NCBI RefSeq assembly: GCF_010092445.1
Contig: NZ_CP048031.1
Span: 3,720,001 to 3,784,000, forward strand
From: Shewanella sp. Arc9-LZ
Lineage (GTDB): Bacteria; Pseudomonadota; Gammaproteobacteria; Enterobacterales; Shewanellaceae
Length of the DNA stretch: 64,000 nt
Direction of reading: 5' to 3'
The stretch's first letter is position 1. Each line of letters starts with the position of its first letter. The translations under genes were made by a program, and so were the position numbers. The notes beneath the pieces were generated by a model. It had not been told where the DNA came from, made no database searches, and was given only the letters and a program-made list of their open reading frames with translations. Below are positions 9,754-17,143 of this stretch, in pieces.

Positions 9754-10021
9754 CTATTGCCTATTTAGGGTTTTATGAAAAAAAGCGGAAAAAAGCATTT
9801 TTTAACAGGGAATAAGCAATAAATCACTAAGATTTATATAAATTCGGCAATTAATGATGCTTTTGGCCCGGTAGACTTGCAATTTTCATTTATTTCGCTA
9901 TTTTAAATGAACAATCTTATATTTGCCTATAGCAAATAAAAAAATCTGTGACATAATTACGCCGTTGCAAAGGCACATGCCGTTGCACTATTTAACAACC
10001 TATATATTAAGGGATTTACCC

Positions 10022-10288
10022 ATGAACAAGAAAGTACTGATGATTGCTGGTGTTGCGATGACTGCTTTATTAGGTGGTTGTGCTAACACTACTGCTTTAG
10101 AAGAAAGCGTAGCAAACCTAGGTAACAAAGTTGATCAACTATCAGCACAAGTTGGTTCTTTAAAGTCTGAGCAAAGCAAGCTATCTGCTGATGTTAAAGG
10201 CGCTAAAGCTGCTTCTATGGACGCACAAGCCGAAGCTAAACGTGCTAACGACCGTTTAGACAACATGGCTTCTTCTTACAAAAAGTAA
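10022..10288 (+). CDS. lpp: Major outer-membrane lipoprotein Lpp (Braun-type)
   Basis: Small alpha-helical lipoprotein linking outer membrane to peptidoglycan. The 88-aa precursor has a Lys-rich N-terminus, a hydrophobic signal and a lipobox LLGGC with Cys20 as the lipidation site. The mature part is a heptad-patterned coiled coil (VANLGNKVDQLSAQVGSLKS onward) ending YKK, whose terminal Lys is the usual peptidoglycan-attachment residue. AAGGGATTTACCC precedes the ATG at 10022; the 33 codons upstream in frame do not look like a signal peptide. CATAAT at 9952-9957 after TGTGA is a possible -10. A strong terminator follows. Confidence 0.92.
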   Translation: MNKKVLMIAGVAMTALLGGCANTTALEESVANLGNKVDQLSAQVGSLKSEQSKLSADVKGAKAASMDAQAEAKRANDRLDNMASSYKK

Positions 10289-10333
10289 GAATAGTTATTA
10301 AAAATTAGCTTATTTACATAGGTTGATTATTAG

Positions 10334-10390
10334 GGCTTGATTGTTGATACCACTACTCTAAGTAGTACTTCAACATCAAGCCTTAATTAT
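10334..10390 (+). terminator. Intrinsic terminator after lpp
   Basis: GGCTTGAT (10334-10341) and GTTGA pair with TCAAC and ATCAAGCC (10375-10382). The upper stem is closed by ACTACT/AGTAGT, and TTAATTATTT follows the stem. Confidence 0.85.
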
Positions 10391-10417
10391 TTGTGCTTCG
10401 CGTAGAAAAGTAATAGT

Positions 10418-10562
10418 AAGCGGTATCAAGCGGTATCAAGCGGTATCAAGCGGTATCAAGCGGTATCAAGCGGTATCAAGCGGTATCAAGCGGTATCAAG
10501 CGGTATCAAGCGGTATCAAGCGGTATCAAGCGGTATCAAGCGGTATCAAGCGGTATCAAGCG
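10418..10562. repeat. 10-bp tandem array, 14 full copies
   Basis: The unit CGGTATCAAG is repeated 14 times without a single mismatch from 10421 to 10560, with partial units at both ends (AAG before, CG after). The array is non-coding and lies just downstream of the lpp terminator. Perfect identity suggests recent expansion or homogenisation, so copy number is likely variable between strains. The lpp terminator stem contains TTGATACC, the complement of part of the unit. Confidence 0.97.
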
Positions 10563-10690
10563 AAAAATCTAAACACCTACAGCTTATCCACACCAGCTTT
10601 TTCACTATTTAATCTATACATTGTTCAACCAGTTAATCTTTCTAAACAATCTCACAGATATCATCTGGATTGACCATTAACACAAAGTTC

Positions 10691-10986
10691 AATCTTAGCA
10701 TTAGCTTTTATAGCATCTAGCAGCGAAGCGCTCTAGCCCCTAGGCTTGTATACGCTCTCACCGTTCGTTATCGCTTGTCATCACAGAAATCTTAGCACCA
10801 GCTCTTATAGCATCTAGCCGCGAAGCGTCCTAGCCCTTAGGCTCTAACGCTCTCACCGCATTGTCGTCCTTATCGCTTGTCATCGATCGCAACCAATCTT
10901 AGCTTGTATATCATCTAGCCGCGAAGCGTCCTAGCTCTTAGGCTCTAACGCCCTCACCGCACTTTCATCTTATCGCTTGTTATCGT
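10691..10986. repeat. Three degenerate ~100-bp tandem repeats
   Basis: Copies start near 10691, 10788 and 10895. Each runs AATCTTAGC, then CATCTAGCCGCGAAGCG, CCTAGC, TTAGGCTCTAACGC, CTCACCGC and TTATCGCTTGTCATC, with small differences. The tail motif TCGCTTGTTATC is repeated further to about 11010. No gene is seen in 10563-11045. The GCGAAGCG core and paired CTAG tetramers give some local dyad symmetry. Function unknown. Confidence 0.8.
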
Positions 10987-11045
10987 TTTCCATCGCTTGT
11001 TATCGCTTTCCATCAGCCTTCACGCTTGTTACCTATTTTACATTT

Positions 11046-11894
11046 TTATAAGCGTTTTTTGAGGGTTATAATCTGCCAGTCAAACTCTAGTTCACTAATT
11101 GCAGTAGATTTAACTTGATGCTTTAGCTGATCATTAGCACGCCAACCAAATACCGACATATCAAGCAATGTTAATGCCTGCTCACCGGTAACTGACTGAG
11201 TAAACACCACTTGTTGCTGGGCATCAATTTCCACATCATTGGGTAAATTTAACTGCAGCGGCTTTTCGACTAAGTCTGGATAAACTTGTTGTTTAATTTG
11301 CCATAAATGCCTAATACCAGGCTGCAACAATACAATTCGACCGTCATCTTTTAAAATCCGAATGCATTCTTTCCCTTTTAACGGTGAATCAAGAACCGTC
11401 ACGATATCGACTGATTGCGAGGCAAAGGGCAATTTTTTTAACGCCAACAACAATAAATTCGCCGGTGTTTCAGATTTTGCCGCGGCAAAGATAGCATTTT
11501 CAGCATCGGTAATGCCCCAATGCTGACACGATACATTGGCTTCCACTAACGCAGGCACAAGCTGACGTAAATAATAACCATCAGCACATTGGTAATCGAT
11601 ATGCTGTAATTGTGTGTCACCATTAGAGGTAGAGGCACATAAGTCCAGCAATACTGTTTGAAGTTGTTTAATTAACGGTGCAAACAAGCCTGTTTCTAAT
11701 AAAAAATGTCGCCCGCGCATTTGTTGGCGAGACTCCACTTGCGGCTTACTCTTGCCCTTTACGTTGCTCAGCAGTGGCCAGTAACCATTAGGGTGTTTAT
11801 CAAAATGATGTTTGTTGTCGCAATAAAATCCCGCTGAAGCTTGATGTTGATTTAGTGGAGCTGAACACACTGGACATAATAAAGATAAAGTCAT
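11046..11894 (-). CDS. rlmA: 23S rRNA (guanine-N1)-methyltransferase RlmA type
   Basis: Predicted SAM-dependent methyltransferase modifying a guanine in helix 35 of 23S rRNA. The 282-aa protein starts with the RlmA zinc finger: CPVCSAPL (two Cys), then a Cys and a His in FYCDNKHHFD, followed by GYWPLL and MRGRHFLLETGLFAPL, which parallel the E. coli protein. The C-terminal DMSVFGWRA resembles the family TPFAWRA motif. The SAM-binding motif I is unusual: YQCADGYY stands where DIGCGEGYY is expected. Monocistronic by appearance; the repeat region lies downstream. Assignment good, activity less certain because of motif I. Confidence 0.82.
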   Translation of the reverse strand: MTLSLLCPVCSAPLNQHQASAGFYCDNKHHFDKHPNGYWPLLSNVKGKSKPQVESRQQMRGRHFLLETGLFAPLIKQLQTVLLDLCASTSNGDTQLQHIDYQCADGYYLRQLVPALVEANVSCQHWGITDAENAIFAAAKSETPANLLLLALKKLPFASQSVDIVTVLDSPLKGKECIRILKDDGRIVLLQPGIRHLWQIKQQVYPDLVEKPLQLNLPNDVEIDAQQQVVFTQSVTGEQALTLLDMSVFGWRANDQLKHQVKSTAISELEFDWQIITLKKRL

Positions 11895-11923
11895 AATTAC
11901 ACTGATAGTTAATTGAAAGACGG

Positions 11924-11966
11924 TAAAACAAACGGGTAGAAATACCTAGTGTGGTAAGCCTACCCG
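11924..11966 (-). terminator. Intrinsic terminator after uppP
   Basis: On the minus strand, CGGGTAG (11966-11960) pairs with CTACCCG (11939-11933), followed by TTTGTTTT. It lies in the 105-bp gap between uppP and rlmA and would end the folB-folK-uppP transcript. Confidence 0.7.
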
Positions 11967-11999
11967 CTATGCAAATAAAAAGTCGCTTAAATGCTTATA

Positions 12000-12800
12000 T
12001 TAAAGATAGAGCAATCCAAGCAATAACGCACCAAGAGCAAGGCGATATAATACAAACGGCGTCATGCCTATTTTGCTAATAAATTTTAAAAAGAAATGAA
12101 TACATAAATACGCAGCAACAAATGATACAACAATCCCTAAACCAAGCGCTTGGTAATCGATAGGTGCAGGACTACTGACTAAGTCTTTGGTCACCAGTAA
12201 CGCGGCACCAAAGCTAACAGGAACAGACATAAGGAATGAAAAGCGAGCCGCGGCTTCACGGGTTAGCCCTAACATCAGTGCTGCTGTCATCGTGGCGCCA
12301 GAGCGCGACGTGCCAGGTATTAATGCCATAGCCTGTGCTAAACCGATAAGCAAAGCCTTTTTCCAACCCATTTGAAATTCAGTTAACTGTGCTTTTGACA
12401 TTCTATCTGCCGCCCACAACAGCAAACCAAAAACAATCGTAGTGATTGCAATCACTAAAGTATTTCTGAAATGGGTTTCAATAAAGTCTTTGGCAGTAAA
12501 TCCGACAATAACAGCAGGAATAGTCGCTAAAATAATCCACCAAGCGAGTTTACTTTCTTGAGTTTGTTGCTTGCTAGCTAAACTGGTAAACCAAGCTTTT
12601 GCCAGTACAACAATCTCATGGCGAAAATAAATGACCACGGCAAATAAAGAGCCTGTATTAACTGCGACATCAAATGATAAACCTTGATCTGCCCAACCTA
12701 ATATTTGTGATGGTAAAATTAAATGTGCCGAGCTAGAAATAGGCAAAAACTCCGTAAGCCCTTGGATTAATGCCAGCAGAATAACTTGAAACGTTTCCAT
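12000..12800 (-). CDS. uppP: Undecaprenyl-diphosphate phosphatase (BacA family)
   Basis: Integral membrane enzyme dephosphorylating undecaprenyl diphosphate to recycle the lipid carrier for peptidoglycan and other envelope polymers. The 266-aa protein has the family signature [13 protein letters not shown] near the N-terminus and the second active-site region [17 protein letters not shown] around residues 160-180, within about eight hydrophobic helices. AAGGACAAAT precedes the ATG. It is the last gene of a folB-folK-uppP cluster with short gaps (36 and 34 bp). Confidence 0.96.
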   Translation of the reverse strand: METFQVILLALIQGLTEFLPISSSAHLILPSQILGWADQGLSFDVAVNTGSLFAVVIYFRHEIVVLAKAWFTSLASKQQTQESKLAWWIILATIPAVIVGFTAKDFIETHFRNTLVIAITTIVFGLLLWAADRMSKAQLTEFQMGWKKALLIGLAQAMALIPGTSRSGATMTAALMLGLTREAAARFSFLMSVPVSFGAALLVTKDLVSSPAPIDYQALGLGIVVSFVAAYLCIHFFLKFISKIGMTPFVLYRLALGALLLGLLYL

Positions 12801-12834
12801 ATTTGTCCTTGTTAGAGATTAACTTATCGATTAG

Positions 12835-13350
12835 TTATAACGTGTTAATGGGTAATAGTTCTGGTGGGAACTCAAATACAATAGGCCACAATTGTTGACA
12901 CTGTTTGTCATAATTCTGCCAAAGTGTTTGATAGCTTTGTAACGTCACCGGATGAGACAGATTAGGGACTAATTCTGCCAAAGGCCACAATACAAACGCA
13001 TTAAACAAAATTTCGCCACGAGGCAATTCAACGGGGATGTCACAAATAACATCGTCATACAGCAATAAGTCAATATCAAGGCTCCTCGGGCTGAATTTTT
13101 TCTCACCTCGAATTCGGCCATTGTCTTGTTCAATTTGCTTAAATGTCGCCACAACCTGTGCAATTGATAAATCGGTATCAGCCGCAGCCACCATATTTAA
13201 AAAATTAGTGCCTTTAAACCCTACCGATTCACTCTCAAAAACCCGTGATAATTGTAATGGGCCAAAATATTGTTGTAAATCAACCAAACCGGCTTTCAGG
13301 TGTTTCTCTGGCGAAATATTAGTGCCCAAACTTATGTAAATACGTGCCAT
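12835..13350 (-). CDS. folK: 2-amino-4-hydroxy-6-hydroxymethyldihydropteridine pyrophosphokinase
   Basis: Transfers pyrophosphate from ATP to 6-hydroxymethyl-7,8-dihydropterin in folate synthesis. The 171-aa protein begins with the HPPK signature ARIYISLGTN and contains FSPRSLDIDLLLYDD, with the metal-binding DxD aspartates, and the LPRGEILFNAFVLWPLAEL region (family P-H-P-x-x-x-R-F-V-L-x-P-L). One family His (LPHP) is replaced here by arginine-glycine, giving LPRGEI. Preceded by folB and followed by uppP on the same strand. Confidence 0.93.
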   Translation of the reverse strand: MARIYISLGTNISPEKHLKAGLVDLQQYFGPLQLSRVFESESVGFKGTNFLNMVAAADTDLSIAQVVATFKQIEQDNGRIRGEKKFSPRSLDIDLLLYDDVICDIPVELPRGEILFNAFVLWPLAELVPNLSHPVTLQSYQTLWQNYDKQCQQLWPIVFEFPPELLPINTL

Positions 13351-13386
13351 TGACTGACCTAATGCTAAACAGTAAAAAAATAACAG

Positions 13387-13740
13387 TTAAATGCTACCGC
13401 GTTCGATCTCGACACCGACAGAAACAGCATGAGGAATTGCACCTGGCTTCATCACAACCACTTTAACCCAAGGCACATTAAATTCGTCTTGCAAACAATG
13501 CGCAATCATTTCAGCAACAGTTTCAATCAGCTCTATCGGATTCTCAGTAATCAATGCCGTTAAACGATTTGATACCGTTTCATAACACAATGCATTTTCG
13601 TAACTATCACTAGCGGCCGCAAGACGATTATCCCATGCCATATCTAAATCGATAAGCAATGTTTGATGAAGTTTTTTTTCCCACTCATAGATACCAATAA
13701 TGGTCTCTATCGCTAACTGGCGAATGAGTACTTTATCCAT
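13387..13740 (-). CDS. folB: Dihydroneopterin aldolase
   Basis: Converts 7,8-dihydroneopterin to 6-hydroxymethyl-7,8-dihydropterin and glycolaldehyde, the step before FolK. The 117-aa length is typical. Recognisable features are the N-terminal IRQLAIETIIGIYEWEK with the conserved IGIYEWE motif, a middle CYETVSNRLTALI helix, LIETVAEMIAHCLQ, and the C-terminal VVVMKPGAIPHAVSVGVEIER (K-P-x-A-I-P). AGGAATTTAT precedes the start. First gene of the folB-folK-uppP cluster, divergent from plsY. Confidence 0.94.
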   Translation of the reverse strand: MDKVLIRQLAIETIIGIYEWEKKLHQTLLIDLDMAWDNRLAAASDSYENALCYETVSNRLTALITENPIELIETVAEMIAHCLQDEFNVPWVKVVVMKPGAIPHAVSVGVEIERGSI

Positions 13741-13991
13741 ATAAATTCCTACCTTAACCGATGTAAAAAGACGTTAAGTTCATCCTAATCAAACTTTATT
13801 ACCGATTATATGCCTAATATGCACATTTAAGCTTTTTCCTAATGAATTAAAGCAGTAGGATAGGCGCTGTTGTTCAATTAACATCAATTAAATGGTTAAT
13901 GTTAACGCAAAGACAGCTTCAGTGAATACTAAAATGACTTGTCTCACAAATGAATGCGCGATGATACCCTAAGAAGAGTAAGGAAACCAAT

Positions 13992-14612
13992 TTGAACGCC
14001 GTTACAGTCACCATTTTGATGATCATTACCGCCTACCTAGCGGGTTCGATCTCAAGTGCCGTACTGGTTTGTAAATTAAGAGGTTTACCTGATCCAAGAA
14101 CCAGCGGCTCCGGCAATCCCGGTGCCACTAATGTGCTACGCATTGGTGGAGTTAGTTCTGCAGCGCTTGTGTTATTTTTTGACATGCTCAAAGGCGCCCT
14201 GCCTTCTTATCTGGGCTATAAAATGGGACTTGATGCCGCATCATTAGGTTTTATCGCTGTCAGCGCCTGCCTAGGGCATATATTCCCAATATTTTTTGGC
14301 TTTAAAGGCGGAAAAGGTGTTGCTACAGCCTTTGGTGCAATGGCCCCCATTGGCGGTGATTTAGCGCTATGCCTCATCCTCACTTGGATTGTGTTTTTAC
14401 TATTAACGCGTTATTCCTCTGTAGCCGCTATGGCAACCGCAACTTTAGCGCCCTTTTTTACTTGGTGGTTAGACGAACGTTTTATTCTGCCTGTTGCGAT
14501 GCTCTCAACCCTTATTTTAATCCGCCACAAAGACAATATTGGCCGTTTGCGCCATGGCGAAGAAAGTAAGGTCACACGAAAAAAATCCATAAAAAAACCC
14601 AACACCAAATAG
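13992..14612 (+). CDS. plsY: Acyl-phosphate:glycerol-3-phosphate acyltransferase
   Basis: Membrane enzyme that acylates glycerol-3-phosphate with acyl phosphate made by PlsX, starting phospholipid synthesis. The 206-aa protein shows the three PlsY motifs: [10 protein letters not shown] with [15 protein letters not shown], the [18 protein letters not shown] loop, and a C-terminal [14 protein letters not shown]. The start is TTG at 13992, supported by TAAGGA seven bases upstream and by family length; the first ATG nine codons later would remove part of the first helix. Divergent from folB and convergent with tsaD. Confidence 0.95.
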   Translation: MNAVTVTILMIITAYLAGSISSAVLVCKLRGLPDPRTSGSGNPGATNVLRIGGVSSAALVLFFDMLKGALPSYLGYKMGLDAASLGFIAVSACLGHIFPIFFGFKGGKGVATAFGAMAPIGGDLALCLILTWIVFLLLTRYSSVAAMATATLAPFFTWWLDERFILPVAMLSTLILIRHKDNIGRLRHGEESKVTRKKSIKKPNTK

Positions 14613-14630
14613 TATTAGGTTTTCTTGGCG

Positions 14631-14658
14631 GCTTGAAAGTAAATCATTACTTTTAAGC
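14631..14658. terminator. Hairpin between convergent plsY and tsaD
   Basis: GCTTGAAAGTAA (14631-14642) pairs over 12 bp, with one G-T pair, to TTACTTTTAAGC (14647-14658). No clear T-run follows on either strand, so termination activity is uncertain. Confidence 0.4.
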
Positions 14659-14687
14659 TTACCGACTCAAACACGCTAACTCATCAA

Positions 14688-15704
14688 TTAGTCTACTGCA
14701 GGCAGCGTATCCAAAGGCCATCTAGGCTGACCTTTAACCTCAAGCCCCTCTATATGCCCTGCACGTAAACGCTGTAATCCAGCGTAAGCAATCATGGCAC
14801 CATTGTCAGTACAAAACTCCCCACGAGGATAATACACTTGACCGCCTAACTTGGTCATCATCTCTGCCAATGTCTCACGTAAGCGAGTATTAGCACTTAC
14901 ACCACCGGCAATCACCAAACGTGTATAACCTGTTTGCTTCAAGGCTCGTTTACATTTTATCGCAAGGGTATCAACAACCGCTTCTTCAAATGCACGCGCA
15001 ATATTGGCACGAGTCTGTTCATCATTCGGTTCTGCAGCAATCGTATTTGCGGTAAATGTTTTCAATCCAGAAAAACTAAAATCTAAACCTGGCCTGTCCG
15101 TCATTGGACGTGGAAACTTATACCCCGCAGGCAAGCCTTTCTGGGCTAGTTTGGCTAAACGAGGGCCGCCAGGATAATCTAATCCCATGAGCTTGGCTGT
15201 CTTATCAAACGCTTCGCCTGCAGCATCATCGACAGATTCACCTAACACTTGATATCGTCCAATGCCTTCAACTTGCACTAACATTGAATGGCCGCCAGAC
15301 ACTAACAAGGCTAAAAAAGGAAATTCAGGCGCATTTTCTTCCAGCATGGGTGCCAATAAATGTCCTTCCATATGATGCACACCGATCGCCGGTTTATTCC
15401 ATGCATACGCTAAAGAGCGTCCCACACAAGCGCCAACAAGTAATGCACCAATTAGCCCAGGGCCTTTGGTATAAGCAACACCGTCGATATTATCTAGGCT
15501 TGAATTAGCCTCTGATAAAGCCTGCTTAATCAATGGCACAATTTTGCGAACATGATCACGAGAGGCAAGCTCAGGCACAACACCACCATAATCGGCGTGC
15601 AATTTAACTTGGCTGTATAGCACATGCGACAATAAGCCTAATTTATCGTCATACACTGCAACCCCAGTCTCGTCACAGGATGTCTCAATACCAATAACCC
15701 GCAT
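14688..15704 (-). CDS. tsaD: tRNA N6-threonylcarbamoyladenosine transferase subunit TsaD
   Basis: Transfers the threonylcarbamoyl group to A37 of tRNAs reading ANN codons, with TsaB and TsaE. The 338-aa protein has the ASKHA-fold start [20 protein letters not shown], the metal-binding [10 protein letters not shown] (two His), the SGGHSML motif, FSFSGLKT and the terminal metal Asp in [16 protein letters not shown]. All are standard for TsaD/Kae1. It is divergent from rpsU across a 683-bp gap; such tsaD-rpsU neighbourhood is usual in gammaproteobacteria. Confidence 0.97.
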   Translation of the reverse strand: MRVIGIETSCDETGVAVYDDKLGLLSHVLYSQVKLHADYGGVVPELASRDHVRKIVPLIKQALSEANSSLDNIDGVAYTKGPGLIGALLVGACVGRSLAYAWNKPAIGVHHMEGHLLAPMLEENAPEFPFLALLVSGGHSMLVQVEGIGRYQVLGESVDDAAGEAFDKTAKLMGLDYPGGPRLAKLAQKGLPAGYKFPRPMTDRPGLDFSFSGLKTFTANTIAAEPNDEQTRANIARAFEEAVVDTLAIKCKRALKQTGYTRLVIAGGVSANTRLRETLAEMMTKLGGQVYYPRGEFCTDNGAMIAYAGLQRLRAGHIEGLEVKGQPRWPLDTLPAVD

Positions 15705-15993
15705 AATCTCTCGTCTTCATTAAAAATAAGGCCGCCAATTCTACCCGTCTCAGCGTAAATACTCCAATGTTTAACGATTAAATACCTATCCTTATAAGTA
15801 AGAGATCAACTCAAGACTCTGAACCAGCAAAACATAGATAACAAACCGATTTTAAACAGTCACAATTAGTGTTAAATACACTTACCAAGGGGCAACCATG
15901 ATATTGTCCATGCGCGTTACCTAACAAAACAGGCACTGCAGTACAACTAACGGCTTAAACGAATAGACATATAACGGCTACTTTTTCTTAAAT

Positions 15994-16203
15994 AACCTGA
16001 ACTTAAGATAACAAATTCCTCCCAAACAGCCCTTTGCCTTGCTAACGTCGAGATTATTTACACAAGAAGACTTGCAATAATCCCGCTATTTGACGCGTCA
16101 TTTCGCTTTGTTAGTAAAAAATGACAAGTTTGATAGAGGTTAATTACTAAAATTATGATATTTATAATTATATTCTCAACTCTATATCCCGAGTTCAGGT
16201 TAA
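15994..16203. repeat. Miniature repeat element with terminal inverted repeats
   Basis: The tsaD-rpsU gap (15705-16387) has no gene. AACCTGAACTT at 15994 is mirrored by GAGTTCAGGTTA at 16191-16202, enclosing ~210 bp without an ORF. The left end continues AAGATAACAAA...CCCAAACAGCCCTTTG, CCTTGCTAAC, and the same sequence with substitutions recurs at 63924-64000. A dispersed, non-coding, inverted-repeat-bounded unit fits a miniature transposable or palindromic repeat element. Target-site duplication was not established. Confidence 0.6.
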
Positions 16204-16258
16204 ATATTAAAAAAATGAAACAGTGGGCTATTTCCCCGAAGAGAAAATCAATCAGGGG

Positions 16259-16288
16259 TTTACAAATGGTCGCCGCTCGGTGTAAAAT
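16259..16288 (+). promoter_or_regulatory. Sigma-70 promoter of the rpsU operon
   Basis: TTTACA (-35, 16259-16264) and TAAAAT (-10, 16283-16288) are separated by 18 bp, with an extended TG directly before the -10. The start would be near 16295, giving a leader of about 93 nt before rpsU. Confidence 0.75.
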
Positions 16289-16387
16289 TCTGCACCATTT
16301 TAAATAGCCTTTGGTTTGAGTGAAGTCACTAAAAATGTTTAGTCGATTTAATCATCCAACATAACTACACCTAAGGGGTGATGGCGT

Positions 16388-16603
16388 ATGCCAATTATTA
16401 AAGTACGTGAAAACGAACCATTCGACGTAGCTCTTCGTCGTTTCAAGCGCTCTTGTGAAAAAGCTGGTATTTTAGCTGACGTGCGTGCTCGTGAATTTTA
16501 CGAGAAGCCAACTACTGCCCGTAAGCGTGCAAAAGCAGCTGCAGTTAAGCGTCTAGCTAAGAAGCTTTCTCGCGAAAACGCACGTCGCGTACGTTTATAT
16601 TAA
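16388..16603 (+). CDS. rpsU: 30S ribosomal protein S21
   Basis: Small, very basic ribosomal protein (71 aa) used in translation initiation on the 30S subunit. It begins [20 protein letters not shown] and ends with a Lys/Arg-rich tail [18 protein letters not shown], near-identical to the gammaproteobacterial consensus. AAGGGGTG lies ~8 bp upstream of the ATG. First gene of the macromolecular-synthesis operon. Confidence 0.98.
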   Translation: MPIIKVRENEPFDVALRRFKRSCEKAGILADVRAREFYEKPTTARKRAKAAAVKRLAKKLSRENARRVRLY

Positions 16604-16610
16604 TCTCATT

Positions 16611-17054
16611 ATGAACTTAACCGATCAGCTAAAAGACCACATGAAAGATGCCATGCGCGCTAAAGATAAAGTGCGCTTAGGAACAATTCGTATGGCACTT
16701 TCTGCCATCAAACAGATTGAAGTGGATACCCGCGAAACTCTGACTGATGAACAGACAATAGCTGTATTAACCAAAATGGTTAAACAACGCCGTGATTCGA
16801 TTGCTCAATATGAAGCAGCGAATCGTCCGGAGTTGGCAGCCGTAGAAGCAGATGAAATTCGAGTTATCGAAAATTTTCTGCCTACACCGCTAACAGAAGA
16901 TGAAGTAGCAGCGATTATCGATGCCACTATTATTGATGTTGGTGCTGCATCCATGGCGGATATGGGTAAAGTAATGGGAGCATTAAAAACTAAAGTTCAA
17001 GGCCGTGCAGATATGAGTGCTATTGGTACAATGATCCGCGCTAAATTGAAGTAA
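16611..17054 (+). CDS. yqeY: GatB/YqeY domain protein
   Basis: A 147-aa helical protein of the YqeY family, related to the tail of the GatB amidotransferase subunit; its cellular role is not firmly known and tRNA-related function is only suggested by homology. Recognisable are DHMKDAMRAKDKVRLGTIRM near the start and DMGKVMGALKTKVQGRADM near the end. It begins seven bases after rpsU, inserting between rpsU and dnaG, which are directly adjacent in E. coli. An attenuator-like hairpin follows. Confidence 0.93.
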   Translation: MNLTDQLKDHMKDAMRAKDKVRLGTIRMALSAIKQIEVDTRETLTDEQTIAVLTKMVKQRRDSIAQYEAANRPELAAVEADEIRVIENFLPTPLTEDEVAAIIDATIIDVGAASMADMGKVMGALKTKVQGRADMSAIGTMIRAKLK

Positions 17055-17073
17055 TCAATTTTTAATGTTGAAT

Positions 17074-17103
17074 AAGCCGTGCACTTGCACGGCTTGTTTG
17101 TTT
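17074..17103 (+). terminator. Internal terminator/attenuator between yqeY and dnaG
   Basis: AAGCCGTGC (17074-17082) pairs with GCACGGCTT (17087-17095) around a 4-nt loop, followed by GTTTGTTT. Its position matches the terminator known between rpsU and dnaG in E. coli, which keeps primase low relative to S21. Confidence 0.8.
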
Positions 17104-17143
17104 ACATCAGTTGATAAAGTAAATTCGAGAACAACAGCAATCA

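Noticed and set aside
10418..10562. Tandem repeat array as a possible CRISPR
   Set aside because: Units are contiguous 10-mers with no spacers and no cas genes are present in the window.
13387..13991. A possible small gene in the folB-plsY divergent gap
   Set aside because: No frame with a ribosome site was found; the 251 bp look purely regulatory.
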